This document shows positions 44,990 to 53,208 of a stretch of DNA of 64,000 nt, piece after piece. The notes below the pieces were generated by a model. That model saw only the letters and a list, made by a program, of their open reading frames with translations. It was not told where the DNA came from and searched no databases. The position numbers and the translations under genes are program-made. The DNA comes from Deinococcus sp. Arct2-2. Lineage in GTDB: Bacteria; Deinococcota; Deinococci; Deinococcales; Deinococcaceae. Position 1 is the stretch's first letter. Each line of letters starts with the position of its first letter. The DNA is taken from contig NZ_SSNW01000001.1 of NCBI RefSeq assembly GCF_004801315.1, forward strand, positions 191,929-255,928, read 5' to 3'.

Positions 44990-45979
44990 CTAAGCCTCCC
45001 GGCTCGCCAATTCCCGCACCGCGCCCACCAAGCGTGCGGCGGCCGTCTGATCCGGTGCGTCCTGCAACGCTTCTGTCAGCAGCGCGATGCCTGCTTTGGC
45101 CTGTGCATCGGCGTAGGCCTGCGCGTAGGCCACGCTGCCACCCTCCAGCAGCCGGCGGTGAATGTCGGCTATGGTTGCGGCGTCTTTGGCAGGGCGGTCA
45201 AGGTGCATCTGCTCCAAAAACAGGTCTTTTTGCTGTGCCGAAGCGGTTTGCAGCCAGTGCAGCACGATCAACGTTCGTTTGCCCTCCAGAAGATCGCCGC
45301 CGATTTCTTTGCCGTATTTGGCCGGATCGCCCAGCAAATTCAGCACATCGTCCCGAATCTGAAAGGCCGCGCCGAGGGCCAGCCCAGCCGCCGTGAAGCG
45401 TTCGTCGGGGGCCAAGCCTGCCGCCAGTGCGCCCAGTCTCAGCGGCACAATGACCGTGTAATGGGCAGTTTTTAGGCTCACCATTTGCAGATAGTCGGCC
45501 TCTTTCAGCGTCCATTCACGGCGCTCCACCCACGCCAAATCGAGGTGCTGGCCCTCGGCGGTGCGGTGAATCATCGCCAAGAATTCTTCCATCGCTCCCG
45601 GCACGCCCGCCCGGTGAACGGCGGCCCACATGTAGGCGTGTAGCGCGTCTCCGGCATTGATCGCCAGCGCCACCCCATGCAGGCGGTGCAGCGCGGGCTG
45701 GCCCCGGCGTTCTTCGGAATCGTCCTCTATATCGTCGTGAATCAGCACCCAGTTCTGAAACAGTTCCAGCGCCGTTGCCAGCCACAGGGCGCGTTCCCAA
45801 GCCGCCGTATCCACTTGTACGCCGTGCGCCGCGGCACTCGCCAGCAGCAGTTCGCTGCGAATGCCTTTGCCGCCGCGTATGGGGTAATCGCGCAGCATGG
45901 CAAAGTAGCGCGCGAGTTCTGGATGAGAAGCGGAAGCGGGCAGCAGCGAGAGGGCGCGTTCTAGCAGTTCGGGGCGCAT
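44990..45979 (-). CDS. Polyprenyl (probably geranylgeranyl) diphosphate synthase
   Basis: This 329-residue trans-isoprenyl synthase has the first aspartate-rich motif HDDIEDDSEERRG (DDxxD) and the second as FQIRDDVLNLLGD (DDxxN variant), plus GGKGIRSELLL near the start. It condenses IPP with allylic diphosphates. The product may be geranylgeranyl diphosphate for carotenoids or longer chains for quinones; the sequence alone does not say. The ATG at 45979 is chosen because TACACT lies 8 bp upstream. Confidence 0.9.
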   Translation of the reverse strand: MRPELLERALSLLPASASHPELARYFAMLRDYPIRGGKGIRSELLLASAAAHGVQVDTAAWERALWLATALELFQNWVLIHDDIEDDSEERRGQPALHRLHGVALAINAGDALHAYMWAAVHRAGVPGAMEEFLAMIHRTAEGQHLDLAWVERREWTLKEADYLQMVSLKTAHYTVIVPLRLGALAAGLAPDERFTAAGLALGAAFQIRDDVLNLLGDPAKYGKEIGGDLLEGKRTLIVLHWLQTASAQQKDLFLEQMHLDRPAKDAATIADIHRRLLEGGSVAYAQAYADAQAKAGIALLTEALQDAPDQTAAARLVGAVRELASREA

Positions 45980-45987
45980 GGTGTGGC

Positions 45988-45993
45988 AGTGTA
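45988..45993 (-). promoter_or_regulatory. -10 hexamer TACACT, leaderless-type promoter of the polyprenyl synthase gene
   Basis: On the minus strand TACACT is followed by 8 bp and ATG 45979, excluding the longer in-frame start at 46021. Confidence 0.5.
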
Positions 45994-46122
45994 GAGCGGC
46001 GGGTGGGGGGAAGGGAAACAAGGGAAGAGGAGCAGGGGTGGAAGACGCCGCCTAGCCCGGAAGGGGAGAGGCGGCAGAACTATTTGTACTGCTGCCTTGC
46101 TTTGCGCCTTGCGGCGATGACT

Positions 46123-46131
46123 GCGCCGGGT
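46123..46131. repeat. 9-bp target duplication, left copy
   Basis: GCGCCGGGT directly precedes the left end of the IS element and is repeated exactly at 47340-47348 after its right end. Confidence 0.9.
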
Positions 46132-47339
46132 TTCAGTAGCCGACAACTTAGGTTCTACGCTGTCCCAGTCGACAATTTTCGCGAAATTAAGGTTTTGGCT
46201 GCGCTGGAGACGTGAACAGGCGGGAGATTGAGAGGTGTGCAGACCTCATCTCCCGCCTTTCCCCACAGTACCGAACTCGCGGCCGATTTCAAGCGCACGG
46301 TGCCTTTCCTGCGGATTGATACCCTCCAGCGCCTGATTGACGTCGTCCTAGCGATGATCAGTGCTCAGAACGTCAATCACCTCAAACTCTCGCCCCATAT
46401 GCCCGGAAACAGCAGTGTCGAGGCTAAAAAACGCCGCGTGGAACGCGGCGTCGGGGATGAGCAGCTGACGATGCGGGTTTTTCTGGCACTGATCCTGACG
46501 CGTATCCCGCCCGGAAAGTGGCTGCTGAGTCTGGATCGCACCACCTGGGATCACGGGGAGTCTCCGATGAATCTGCTGGTGTTGGGCGTCGTCATAGAGG
46601 GCTACACCATCCCTCTGGTCTGGGACGCTCTGGAACACACGGGCAACAGCGACACCCACACCCGCATGTGGCTGGTCAGCCAACTGCTCCGGGTCTTTCC
46701 CGCCTCCCGCTGGCGTGGCCTGGTCGCCGACCGGGAATTTATCGGTGCAGAGTGGTTCCGCTTTCTGCGGCAAAGCCGCATTAAGCGGGCGGTACGCGTG
46801 AAGAAAAACACCCGGCTGGACGGTCTGCGAGCGTCCGAATGGTTCGACGATATCGCGCCGGGACAGTACCGTTGTCTGGCGGAGAAAGCCTGTGTCTTCG
46901 GTGAGATCATGCAGGTCGTCGCCACAAGGTCACCCGCGGGTGACCTTGTGCTCATCGCGACCGATTTCAACGTCTGGGACACGGTTGTACTGTACCGAAG
47001 GCGCTGCCCCGGTGGAATGCACCTTTAGCAGCCTGAAATCCAGAGGCTTTGACCTTGAACGCACCGGGATGTCTGATCCACAGGCACTGGAGCGGCTGTT
47101 CGGCTTCGTCGTTCTGGCTTGGCTGAGCTGCTTGCAGGTCGGGGTCTGGAGGTCACAGCACAAGCCCATCAAAACGCTCAAGCATGGCCGCAAAGCCATC
47201 AGCCTTGCGGCCTACGGAGCGCAATACCTCATCCATGCCCTTCGCTGGGGTCACGAGACGCTCCACGCACTTCTGATCCTGCTGACCCAGCCTGTATTCC
47301 CTCTGGGACAACAAAAAAGTGGAGTTGTCGGCTACTGAA
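46132..47339 (+). mobile_element. IS4-family insertion sequence, 1208 bp
   Basis: The element has perfect 17-bp terminal inverted repeats (TTCAGTAGCCGACAACT at 46132-46148 and its complement at 47323-47339) and 9-bp target duplications, both in keeping with the IS4 family. It encodes one transposase in two frames. The perfect ends and duplication show a recent insertion. Confidence 0.93.
46228..47338 (+). pseudogene. IS4-family DDE transposase, frameshifted
   Basis: The first frame (to 47028) holds the DDE residues in LSLDRTTWDHG and ADREFIGAEWFRFLRQ and reaches YRRR. The second frame then continues VECTFSSLKSRGFDLE, completing the YREK signature (Y-2-R-3-E-6-K) typical of IS4. The break lies at GCTGCCCCGG near 47005-47012; removing one base would restore the frame. 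The stop codon falls inside the right inverted repeat. It is either inactive, programmed to frameshift (not usual for this family), or a sequencing error. Start TTG 46228 or GTG 46237. Confidence 0.85.
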
Positions 47340-47348
47340 GCGCCGGGT
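47340..47348. repeat. 9-bp target duplication, right copy
   Basis: GCGCCGGGT follows the right inverted repeat and equals the sequence at 46123-46131. Confidence 0.9.
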
Positions 47349-47588
47349 ACCCAAGCAAAGGCGATCAAGAATGACCACCAAAAATCGTGTTGATTGAGGC
47401 CAGATTTGGTTAAGGCCAGAGGAGCCGCAAAGAGGGCGACGAAGAGAACGCCAATGGCAATCAATCTATATCGGTGCACAGAATGCCTCCTGCAAAAGCT
47501 GTACTCATTCTATTGACTATCTGGATAGAAATTGCTGCACCCCCGCTGTCTCCATCTTTCGTCCCGCGCATTCCTCACGCGGCTTCAC

Positions 47589-47594
47589 TACACT
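47589..47594 (+). promoter_or_regulatory. -10 hexamer TACACT, leaderless-type promoter of the VTT gene
   Basis: TACACT is followed by 8 bp and ATG 47603, which excludes longer in-frame starts at 47474 and 47483. Confidence 0.5.
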
Positions 47595-47602
47595 GCGGGC
47601 AG

Positions 47603-48331
47603 ATGTCGTCTGCCACTTCTGCCCGTGCGCCTGCCTACCTGCGGTTTTTGCTGTTGGGCGGCGTGTTGGCCTTACTGGGCAGCCTGTTTCTGATCCCGGA
47701 AGTCCGCAACTTCTTTGCAGCGGGCTACGCAGCCCTGCGTTCCCCCGATCCAGCGGTGACGCACGCTTGGGTAGACGGACTGGGCTGGGCTGGCCCGCTG
47801 GCCCTGATCGCGGCCTTCGTGGTGCAGGCGGTGTTGCCCGTGTTGCCCGCGCTGGTCATGACCGCCGTGACCGCCCGCGCTTACGGCCCCGTCGAAGGCT
47901 TTTTCATCGTGTATATCGGTACTTTGTTGGGTGCAGTGGCGGGCTACTGGCTAGGACGCGGCGTAGGCGAGCGCCTGATTCGCACGCTGGCAGGCGAACG
48001 CGCCAGCACCCGTGCCCAAAACTTTGCCCAGAAATACGGCGTTCAGGGCGTGCTGATGGTGCGCCTGATGCCCATCCTCAGCGCCGACGTAATGAATCTG
48101 GTGGCGGGTGCAGTCCGGATGCCGTTTCGCCCCTTCCTGCTGGCTACCGCTGCGGGCGCATTTCCGGTCACGCTGTTGGTGATTTGGCTGTCTGGGTCTA
48201 CGTCGCGCATGCTGTGGGGCTTAGGAGTCTTGTCGCTGTTGGTGGCGGCGGTGGCAGGTTGGCGCACATGGATGGGCAGGCGTCGGGCGGCGCGGGCCGG
48301 TGCGTCTTCACCCGCACCTGAGTCTGAATAG
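47603..48331 (+). CDS. VTT-domain (DedA/TVP38-like) membrane protein
   Basis: The 242-residue protein has about five to six membrane segments and the VTT/SNARE-associated core: FVVQAVLPVLPALVMTAVTA, GFFIVYIGTLLGAVAGYWLGRG and MVRLMPILSADVMNLVAGAV. Family members (DedA, TVP38, TMEM41B/VMP1) move or scramble lipids or support membrane potential. The C-terminus is a short basic and Pro/Ser tail. It stands alone and is followed by repeat C. Confidence 0.88.
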   Translation: MSSATSARAPAYLRFLLLGGVLALLGSLFLIPEVRNFFAAGYAALRSPDPAVTHAWVDGLGWAGPLALIAAFVVQAVLPVLPALVMTAVTARAYGPVEGFFIVYIGTLLGAVAGYWLGRGVGERLIRTLAGERASTRAQNFAQKYGVQGVLMVRLMPILSADVMNLVAGAVRMPFRPFLLATAAGAFPVTLLVIWLSGSTSRMLWGLGVLSLLVAAVAGWRTWMGRRRAARAGASSPAPESE

Positions 48332-48370
48332 GGTTGAGGGATAAGCGAGAGAGAAGTTGGCGTCGCGTCT

Positions 48371-48473
48371 AAACCCCCCAGTCTGCTGCGCAGCCAGCCC
48401 CCCTTAAAGGGGAACGCAACAGCTGTTGGATCCTCCCCTCTAAGGGGGGGCGTTGCAGAGCAACGGGGGGGTT
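48371..48473. repeat. Palindromic repeat C, copy 2
   Basis: A 103-bp copy of the element at 19926-20025, from AAACCCCCCAGTCTGC to CAACGGGGGGGTT, lies between the VTT gene and purM. Ends are mutually complementary and the inner GCTGCGCAGC stem is kept. Confidence 0.75.
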
Positions 48474-48613
48474 GCCTTCCAACTCCGCCCACAACCGCCC
48501 CCACCTCACTGCTAAACCGCCCGGTCATTCCCCTGTCAGGTAGACTGCCTCACGGTTGCGCCGATCTGCCCAAAGCCTGAGGGCAAGCGGGCGGCGGCGC
48601 GGGCGGGAGGATC

Positions 48614-49720
48614 ATGACGGAAGACACGCAAGCGGGCAAGCAGGCAGGCTCCGCATACGAACGGGCAGGCGTGAGCATCGACGCCGGACACCGGGCTGTG
48701 GCCCTGATGAAAAATGCCGTGGCACGCACGCACACACCCGCTGTACTGGGCGGCATCGGCGGCTTCGGCGGGCTGTTCCGGGCGCAGTTTACGGGCGCAG
48801 ATGGTCAGCCGATGACCGATCCGGTGCTGGTGGCCTCTACCGATGGTGTGGGCACCAAAACCAAAGTCGCGGTGCGGGCAGGCAAGTTCGCGGGCCTCGG
48901 CGCAGACATCGTGAACCACTGTGCCAACGATATCTTGGTGCAGGGCGCACGGCCCCTGTTTTTCCTCGATTATGTGGCGATGGGCGTGCTGCGGCCCGAA
49001 GCGGTGGCCAATGTGGTGACGGGCGCGGCACAGGCCTGTGAGGCGCTGGGCGTGGCCTTGCTGGGCGGCGAAACAGCCGAGATGCCGGGAGTGTACGTAG
49101 AGGGCGAACTGGACATCGTGGGCACGATTGTGGGCGTCGTAGACCGGCCCAAGCTGATAGACGGCTCTCGCATCTGCCCCAGTGATGCCGTGATCGCCTT
49201 GCCCAGCAGCGGCCTGCACACCAACGGCTTCAGCCTTGCGCGGATGGCGCTGGACGGGCTGGACTGGCAAGAAGCCCGCGCCGATTTGGGAGGTCAATCG
49301 TTGGCCGACGTGCTGCCGATTCCGCACCGTGCGTATGGCCCTGCCTTTGACGCACTCACCGCCGCCGATGTGGACGTGCGCGGCATGGCCCACATCACGG
49401 GCGGCGGTCTGGTCGATAATCCTCCACGTATTTTCCCGGCAGGCGTGGGCATGCGAATAGACACAGCCTCTTGGACGGTTCCGCCGTTGTTCGAACTGAT
49501 TTTGGAACGCGCCAACGTGGCCCGCGCCGAAGGCTTCCGCGCCCTGAATATGGGCGTAGGCTTCCTGTTTATCGTGCCTGCCGCAGAGGCTCAGGCAGCC
49601 CTAAATGCCCTGCAAGCCAGCGGTGAAACGCCTTGGGTGATCGGCATAATGACTGAAGGCAGCGGCGTAGAGTTTGCAGAAGCACAGGTTGAAGACAAGT
49701 TGACCGGGGTGAGTTCTTGA
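48614..49720 (+). CDS. purM: Phosphoribosylformylglycinamidine cyclo-ligase
   Basis: This 368-residue ATP-dependent enzyme makes AIR, the fifth step of purine synthesis. It shows YERAGVSIDAGHRAVALM at the N-terminus, GFGGLFRAQF, STDGVGTKTKVA, the NHCANDILVQGARPLFFLDY metal/ATP region, GGETAEMPGVY and the C-terminal MAHITGGGLVDNPPR and NMGVGF. GGGAGGA precedes the ATG by 4 bp. TAGACT at 48541 may be the -10 box. The gene overlaps the next by 4 bp (TTGA). Confidence 0.96.
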   Translation: MTEDTQAGKQAGSAYERAGVSIDAGHRAVALMKNAVARTHTPAVLGGIGGFGGLFRAQFTGADGQPMTDPVLVASTDGVGTKTKVAVRAGKFAGLGADIVNHCANDILVQGARPLFFLDYVAMGVLRPEAVANVVTGAAQACEALGVALLGGETAEMPGVYVEGELDIVGTIVGVVDRPKLIDGSRICPSDAVIALPSSGLHTNGFSLARMALDGLDWQEARADLGGQSLADVLPIPHRAYGPAFDALTAADVDVRGMAHITGGGLVDNPPRIFPAGVGMRIDTASWTVPPLFELILERANVARAEGFRALNMGVGFLFIVPAAEAQAALNALQASGETPWVIGIMTEGSGVEFAEAQVEDKLTGVSS

Positions 49721-50445
49721 GTTCCGACGCACCCCGCAAACGCCTCGCGCCCTTTGGATTTACGCCCCCAGACCGCGCCACCGCCACCGAGTTTTGGGTC
49801 GTGCGGCACGGCGAAAGCACTTGGAATGCCGATGGCCGGTATCAGGGCCAAACCGATGTGCCCCTCAGCCATATCGGAATTTTGCAGGCCGCCAGCCTTG
49901 CCGAGCGCCTGACCGGGCTGCACTTCGACGCTGTCTACACCAGCGACCTTGTGCGGGCCTCGCAAACGGCAGACGCGGTGGCCGAACGCTTGCTGGGCAA
50001 TCCGCCTGTGCAGGCCGACCCCGGCCTACGTGAAATTGACGTGGGCGAGTTGTCCGGCCTCGTGATTGCTGACATTCGCGCCCGCTTCCCCGATTACCTC
50101 AGCACGCTGATTCAGGAACCTTGGGCCACCCGCAGACCCGGCGGCGAGAGCATGGAAGACCTGTTTGCCCGCTGCGGCGCGGCGTTTGACCGTCTGCGGG
50201 CGCGGCATCCGGGCGGGCGCGTGCTGGTGTTTACACACGGCGGCGTGGTGCGCGTAGCGGTGGGGCTGGCGCTGGGGGGTGTGCCTGCCAACGCTTGGGC
50301 ACGCCTCAGCGTCACCAACACCAGTATTACCCGCGTGCTGCTGGGTCACAACAGCGGCACACTGCTGGGCTTCAACGACGACGCGCACCTAGAGGATTTG
50401 ATAGAAGCGACGGAAGCCGACGACGTGCTGGGGCAAGCGCCGTGA
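49717..50445 (+). CDS. Histidine phosphatase (phosphoglycerate-mutase-like)
   Basis: The 242-residue product carries the catalytic VVRHGESTWNADGRYQGQTD (RHGE), an acid in the SDLVRASQTADAVAE region and the second histidine in VFTHGGVVRVAVGL. It resembles broad-specificity phosphatases and cobalamin-pathway CobC more than cofactor-dependent glycolytic mutase. It starts with TTG overlapping purM's stop, hence is co-expressed with purM. The N-terminal 20 residues before the core are Pro/Arg-rich. A nucleotide-related substrate is possible but not shown. Confidence 0.88.
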   Translation: MSSDAPRKRLAPFGFTPPDRATATEFWVVRHGESTWNADGRYQGQTDVPLSHIGILQAASLAERLTGLHFDAVYTSDLVRASQTADAVAERLLGNPPVQADPGLREIDVGELSGLVIADIRARFPDYLSTLIQEPWATRRPGGESMEDLFARCGAAFDRLRARHPGGRVLVFTHGGVVRVAVGLALGGVPANAWARLSVTNTSITRVLLGHNSGTLLGFNDDAHLEDLIEATEADDVLGQAP

Positions 50446-50512
50446 GCGGGCAAAACGTGTTTGGCAGAAGGTGGAACGTGGCTCACTTCTCTGGCCTGTT
50501 CGGAAGCTAACC

Positions 50513-51481
50513 ATGTCTGCCCCTGACCCACGAGCTACGGTTCACGCTCCATCCCCGTCTTTAGAATCCCGCTTCCGCTCCGGCGACCTGCGTGCGCTGT
50601 CCCGCGCCGTTACGCTGGCCGAGGCTGGCTTGCCCGCTGCTCGGCCCCTGCTGCGTGCTGCACGCGAACAAGCCGCCCACAAACCCGGCATCGTTTTGGG
50701 TATTACGGGCAGCCCCGGCAGCGGCAAAAGCACCCTCACCGACGCCCTGATTTCGCACCTGCGCGGGTTGGGGCAGCGGGTGGCGGTGGTGGCTGTCGAC
50801 CCCAGCAGCCCCTATTCGGGCGGCGCAATTTTAGGTGACCGCATCCGGATGCTGCGCCACCACGCCGACGAGGGCGTGTTCGTGCGCTCCTTAGCTAGTC
50901 GGGGAGCGCTGGGCGGCCTGTCGGCCCGCACGATGCAGGTGCTGGCGCTGCTAGAGGGCGCGGGCTTCGACTGGGTCATTTTGGAAACGGTGGGCGTGGG
51001 CCAATCGGAAGTCGATGTGGCCTCGGCCTGCGACCACACGCTGCTCGTTCTCACCCCGGCGGGCGGCGACGGCGTGCAGGCGTTCAAGGCGGGCATCATG
51101 GAAATTGCCGATGTGATCGCCGTGAACAAGGCCGACTTGCCGGGTGCAGACCGCACCGTGCGCGAACTGGTGGCCGCGCAGGGTCTCGGCGCACACGACG
51201 AACACACTTGGTTTGCACCCATTCACAAAACGGTGGCCGGGGAAGGGCAGGGAATAGCCGAATTGGTGACTGCTGTGTCGGCCCACCGTGCCCACCTCGG
51301 CGCGGCAGGACTGACCGAACGCCGTACCCGCCGCGCCGAATTCGAGGTGCGCTCCTTGGTGCAAGAACGCCTGCTGCGCCGCGCCCGCGCCACCAGTGCC
51401 GACCTGTATGCCCGTGTAGCACGCGGAGAACTGGACGCCGATGCTGCGGCTGACGCGCTGCTGGGCGGTGAATTGACCTGA
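50513..51481 (+). CDS. meaB: MeaB/ArgK-family GTPase
   Basis: The 322-residue G3E-type P-loop GTPase has LGITGSPGSGKSTLTDAL (Walker A), VAVDPSSPYSGGAILGDRIR, ILETVGVGQSEVDVAS and the base-specificity NKAD. MeaB protects methylmalonyl-CoA mutase and gates its B12 cofactor. No mutase gene is in this window. Start ATG 50513 is preferred over 50471, since the earlier stretch lies in an intergenic context. It overlaps the downstream methyltransferase gene by 4 bp, apparently as CTGA. Confidence 0.92.
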   Translation: MSAPDPRATVHAPSPSLESRFRSGDLRALSRAVTLAEAGLPAARPLLRAAREQAAHKPGIVLGITGSPGSGKSTLTDALISHLRGLGQRVAVVAVDPSSPYSGGAILGDRIRMLRHHADEGVFVRSLASRGALGGLSARTMQVLALLEGAGFDWVILETVGVGQSEVDVASACDHTLLVLTPAGGDGVQAFKAGIMEIADVIAVNKADLPGADRTVRELVAAQGLGAHDEHTWFAPIHKTVAGEGQGIAELVTAVSAHRAHLGAAGLTERRTRRAEFEVRSLVQERLLRRARATSADLYARVARGELDADAAADALLGGELT

Positions 51482-52008
51482 AGAATCGCCAACTCGCCCC
51501 CATCCTCTTCGCCTTCCTGATCGTTCAGCGAATCCTAGAACTGCGGCTGGCCCGCGCCAATGAACGCTGGGCGCGGCAGCAAGGCGCGGTGGAGTACGGC
51601 CAAACCCATTACCCGCTGTTTTTTGTTCTGCACCCCACATGGATGCTGGCCCTGCTGTTGGAAGGCCGCAAGTCGGGCGGGCGCGTGCTTTGGCCGATGC
51701 TGGCGCTATTCGTGCTGGCTCAGCCGCTCCGCTACTGGGTCATTCGCACACTGGGCCGCTACTGGAACACCCGCATTCTGATCGTACCGGGCGGAAAGCG
51801 CGTGACAGGCGGGCCATTCCGGTTCATGCCGCATCCCAATTACGCGGTGGTGGCCCTAGAAATCGCCGCCGCGCCGCTGGCTGTGGGGGCGTGGCGCACG
51901 GCAACCGCTTACACGGTTCTGAATGCGGCTTTGCTGCTGCTGGTGCGCCTGCCCGCCGAAAATGCGGCTTTGGCGGTGTATCAAACGGAGAGCAAGTCGT
52001 CGGGTTAG
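51478..52008 (+). CDS. ICMT-like membrane methyltransferase with an apparent CTG start
   Basis: The 176-residue product fits the isoprenylcysteine carboxyl methyltransferase/phospholipid methyltransferase family: ILELRLARANERWARQQGAV, GQTHYPLFFVLHPTWMLALL, TLGRYWNTRILIVPGG and the signature RFMPHPNYAVVALE. The family-like residues start upstream of the first GTG (51589), and the frame is open only back to 51472. There is no ATG, GTG or TTG in that part, so CTG 51478, which overlaps the meaB stop, or ATT 51472 must be used. Substrate is unknown; it may be a small isoprenoid or lipid. Confidence 0.78.
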   Translation: MKNRQLAPILFAFLIVQRILELRLARANERWARQQGAVEYGQTHYPLFFVLHPTWMLALLLEGRKSGGRVLWPMLALFVLAQPLRYWVIRTLGRYWNTRILIVPGGKRVTGGPFRFMPHPNYAVVALEIAAAPLAVGAWRTATAYTVLNAALLLLVRLPAENAALAVYQTESKSSG

Positions 52009-52131
52009 AGACAGCATTTCGGATGTATGTGAAACAAGTCGGCTGCAAAGTCTTCGTTTAGGGTCACACTACGTAACCTATTGATCCTTGCTTAAGTTGG
52101 CAATATCTTGAGAACATTGAGCTGGAAGGTC

Positions 52132-52368
52132 AACCCCCCGTTGCTCGCGCAACGCCCCCCCTTAGAGGGGAGGACAAAGGCTGTGGTGCTCCCCTCTAAT
52201 ACGAGATTAAAATGAATCCTTGACATAGGCAGGTTCGCCGCTTGTGGCCCCCTCACCCCGCTGCTAACGCAGCGCCCCCCTCCCACGAGTGGAGAGGGCA
52301 AAGCACATGTTCAGGATTCACTTTAATTCCTTATAAGGGGGACTGGCTGCGCCGCAGACTGGGGGGTT
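52132..52368. repeat. Palindromic repeat C, copy 3, interrupted
   Basis: The outer parts (52132-52199 and 52331-52368) match repeat C in reverse orientation, from AACCCCCCGTTGC to CAGACTGGGGGGTT. Between them is a foreign segment with its own inverted ends. The remaining bases of the 494-bp spacer (52009-52502) show no gene. Confidence 0.75.
52206..52327. mobile_element. Small element with 15-bp inverted ends nested in repeat C
   Basis: ATTAAAATGAATCCT (52206-52220) and AGGATTCACTTTAAT (52313-52327) are complementary in 14 of 15 positions. The interior carries repeat B (52246-52299). The 122-bp unit interrupts repeat C, so it is a MITE-like insertion that is younger than its host repeat. Confidence 0.65.
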
Positions 52369-52502
52369 CGCCGGGAAGCATCAACGGTCAATGCTTGCCC
52401 CATTTCAATGTTGCTCAGCCGCACAGGAATCCATAAAAATGCTGTCTTGAACAGCCTTCTCGGCAAATTCACGGCCCAAAACTCAGAGCATTCCCCCAGC
52501 CC

Positions 52503-53015
52503 TTAGTGGGCCATGCTCTGCGGCGTGCGGCGTTCGAAGACCAAGCCCACCGGGGTATCGGCCAGTTGGACTGCCGACAGCACCGAAAGGTCTTGCAGCT
52601 CCAGCCGAATCCGGCCAGCGGCGTTAGTGCGCTCTACGGCGGCGACTACGGCAAGTACCTTCAATCCTTTGGTGGCGCACAACAACATCGTTTCCAGTTC
52701 GGCCAACCCGTCTGTCAGGTGCTCGGTCACGATCACGACTTCTCCACTCAGACCTTCGGCATCCAGCAGCTTCCAGTGGCCCGTCGTGGCTTCTCTGGCG
52801 GTGTGTAGGGCAACCACGCCGCGTGTGTAGGCCACCAATTCGGCCAATTGCTGAGCGCCGGGAAGGGCAACTACCAGATCGAATTCGGGCAACAGCGCCC
52901 CAAATCGGCCCGCTACTTCTGTCCAGTCTTGGGCTTGTAATCCCGCCAGACGTGCCCGCAGCCCCTCTTCTGAGGGCAGAGCGGTTGCGATCACTTCCCG
53001 GAACTTCATTGCCAT
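52503..53015 (-). CDS. Degenerate phosphoribosyltransferase-like protein
   Basis: The 170-residue product has the layout of a type I phosphoribosyltransferase: helical hood (KFREVIATALPSEEGLRARL), FDLVVALPGAQQLAELVAYT, and a PRPP-loop-like segment EVVIVTEHLTDGLAELETML in place of the usual VxxVDDVxxTGxT, followed by LKVLAVVAAVERTNAAG. The loss of the Asp-Asp pair and Thr-Gly suggests it does not bind PRPP normally. It may be a regulatory or hydrolase-like relative. The ATG has TAATCT 6 bp upstream. Confidence 0.6.
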   Translation of the reverse strand: MAMKFREVIATALPSEEGLRARLAGLQAQDWTEVAGRFGALLPEFDLVVALPGAQQLAELVAYTRGVVALHTAREATTGHWKLLDAEGLSGEVVIVTEHLTDGLAELETMLLCATKGLKVLAVVAAVERTNAAGRIRLELQDLSVLSAVQLADTPVGLVFERRTPQSMAH

Positions 53016-53021
53016 GGCCTT

Positions 53022-53027
53022 AGATTA
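53022..53027 (-). promoter_or_regulatory. -10 hexamer TAATCT, leaderless-type promoter
   Basis: On the minus strand TAATCT is followed by 6 bp and ATG 53015. Confidence 0.5.
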
Positions 53028-53208
53028 CGCTGTAATAGTCTTTGTCGACCAAATACTTCACTTCAATTAAACACAGCCCTTTATTTAATGGGGGGTGGGT
53101 GAAGAAGGTTGAGCTTGACATCGGCGTTAGCTGGGTGGCCCGCACTGCTGGACAGAAGTGGGGCACAGACCGCACGGGGGCTGCCAGAAGGAGAGTAGGG
53201 TGCAGACC

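Larger units (their letters stand above)
46080..47479 (-). pseudogene. Small membrane protein gene split by an IS element
   Basis: Joining 47479-47340 to 46122-46080 (one copy of the 9-bp duplication removed) restores a single 60-codon frame. It starts at a GTG with AGGAGG 7 bp upstream and ends in a TAG at 46082-46080. The product has a hydrophobic N-terminus (LIAIGVLFVALFAAPLALT), a second hydrophobic segment (FWWSFLIAFAWVPGAVIA) and a basic end (ARRKARQQYK), so it is a two-helix membrane protein. The insertion follows residue 46-47. I recognise no family. Confidence 0.8.

Noticed and set aside
46228..47028. First transposase frame considered as a complete, active transposase
   Set aside because: It stops before the last catalytic acid of the DDE/YREK signature, which lies in the next frame.
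49717..50445. Assignment as glycolytic phosphoglycerate mutase (gpmA)
   Set aside because: RHGE and the second histidine are shared by the whole superfamily; the rest resembles broad phosphatases, so no gene symbol was given.
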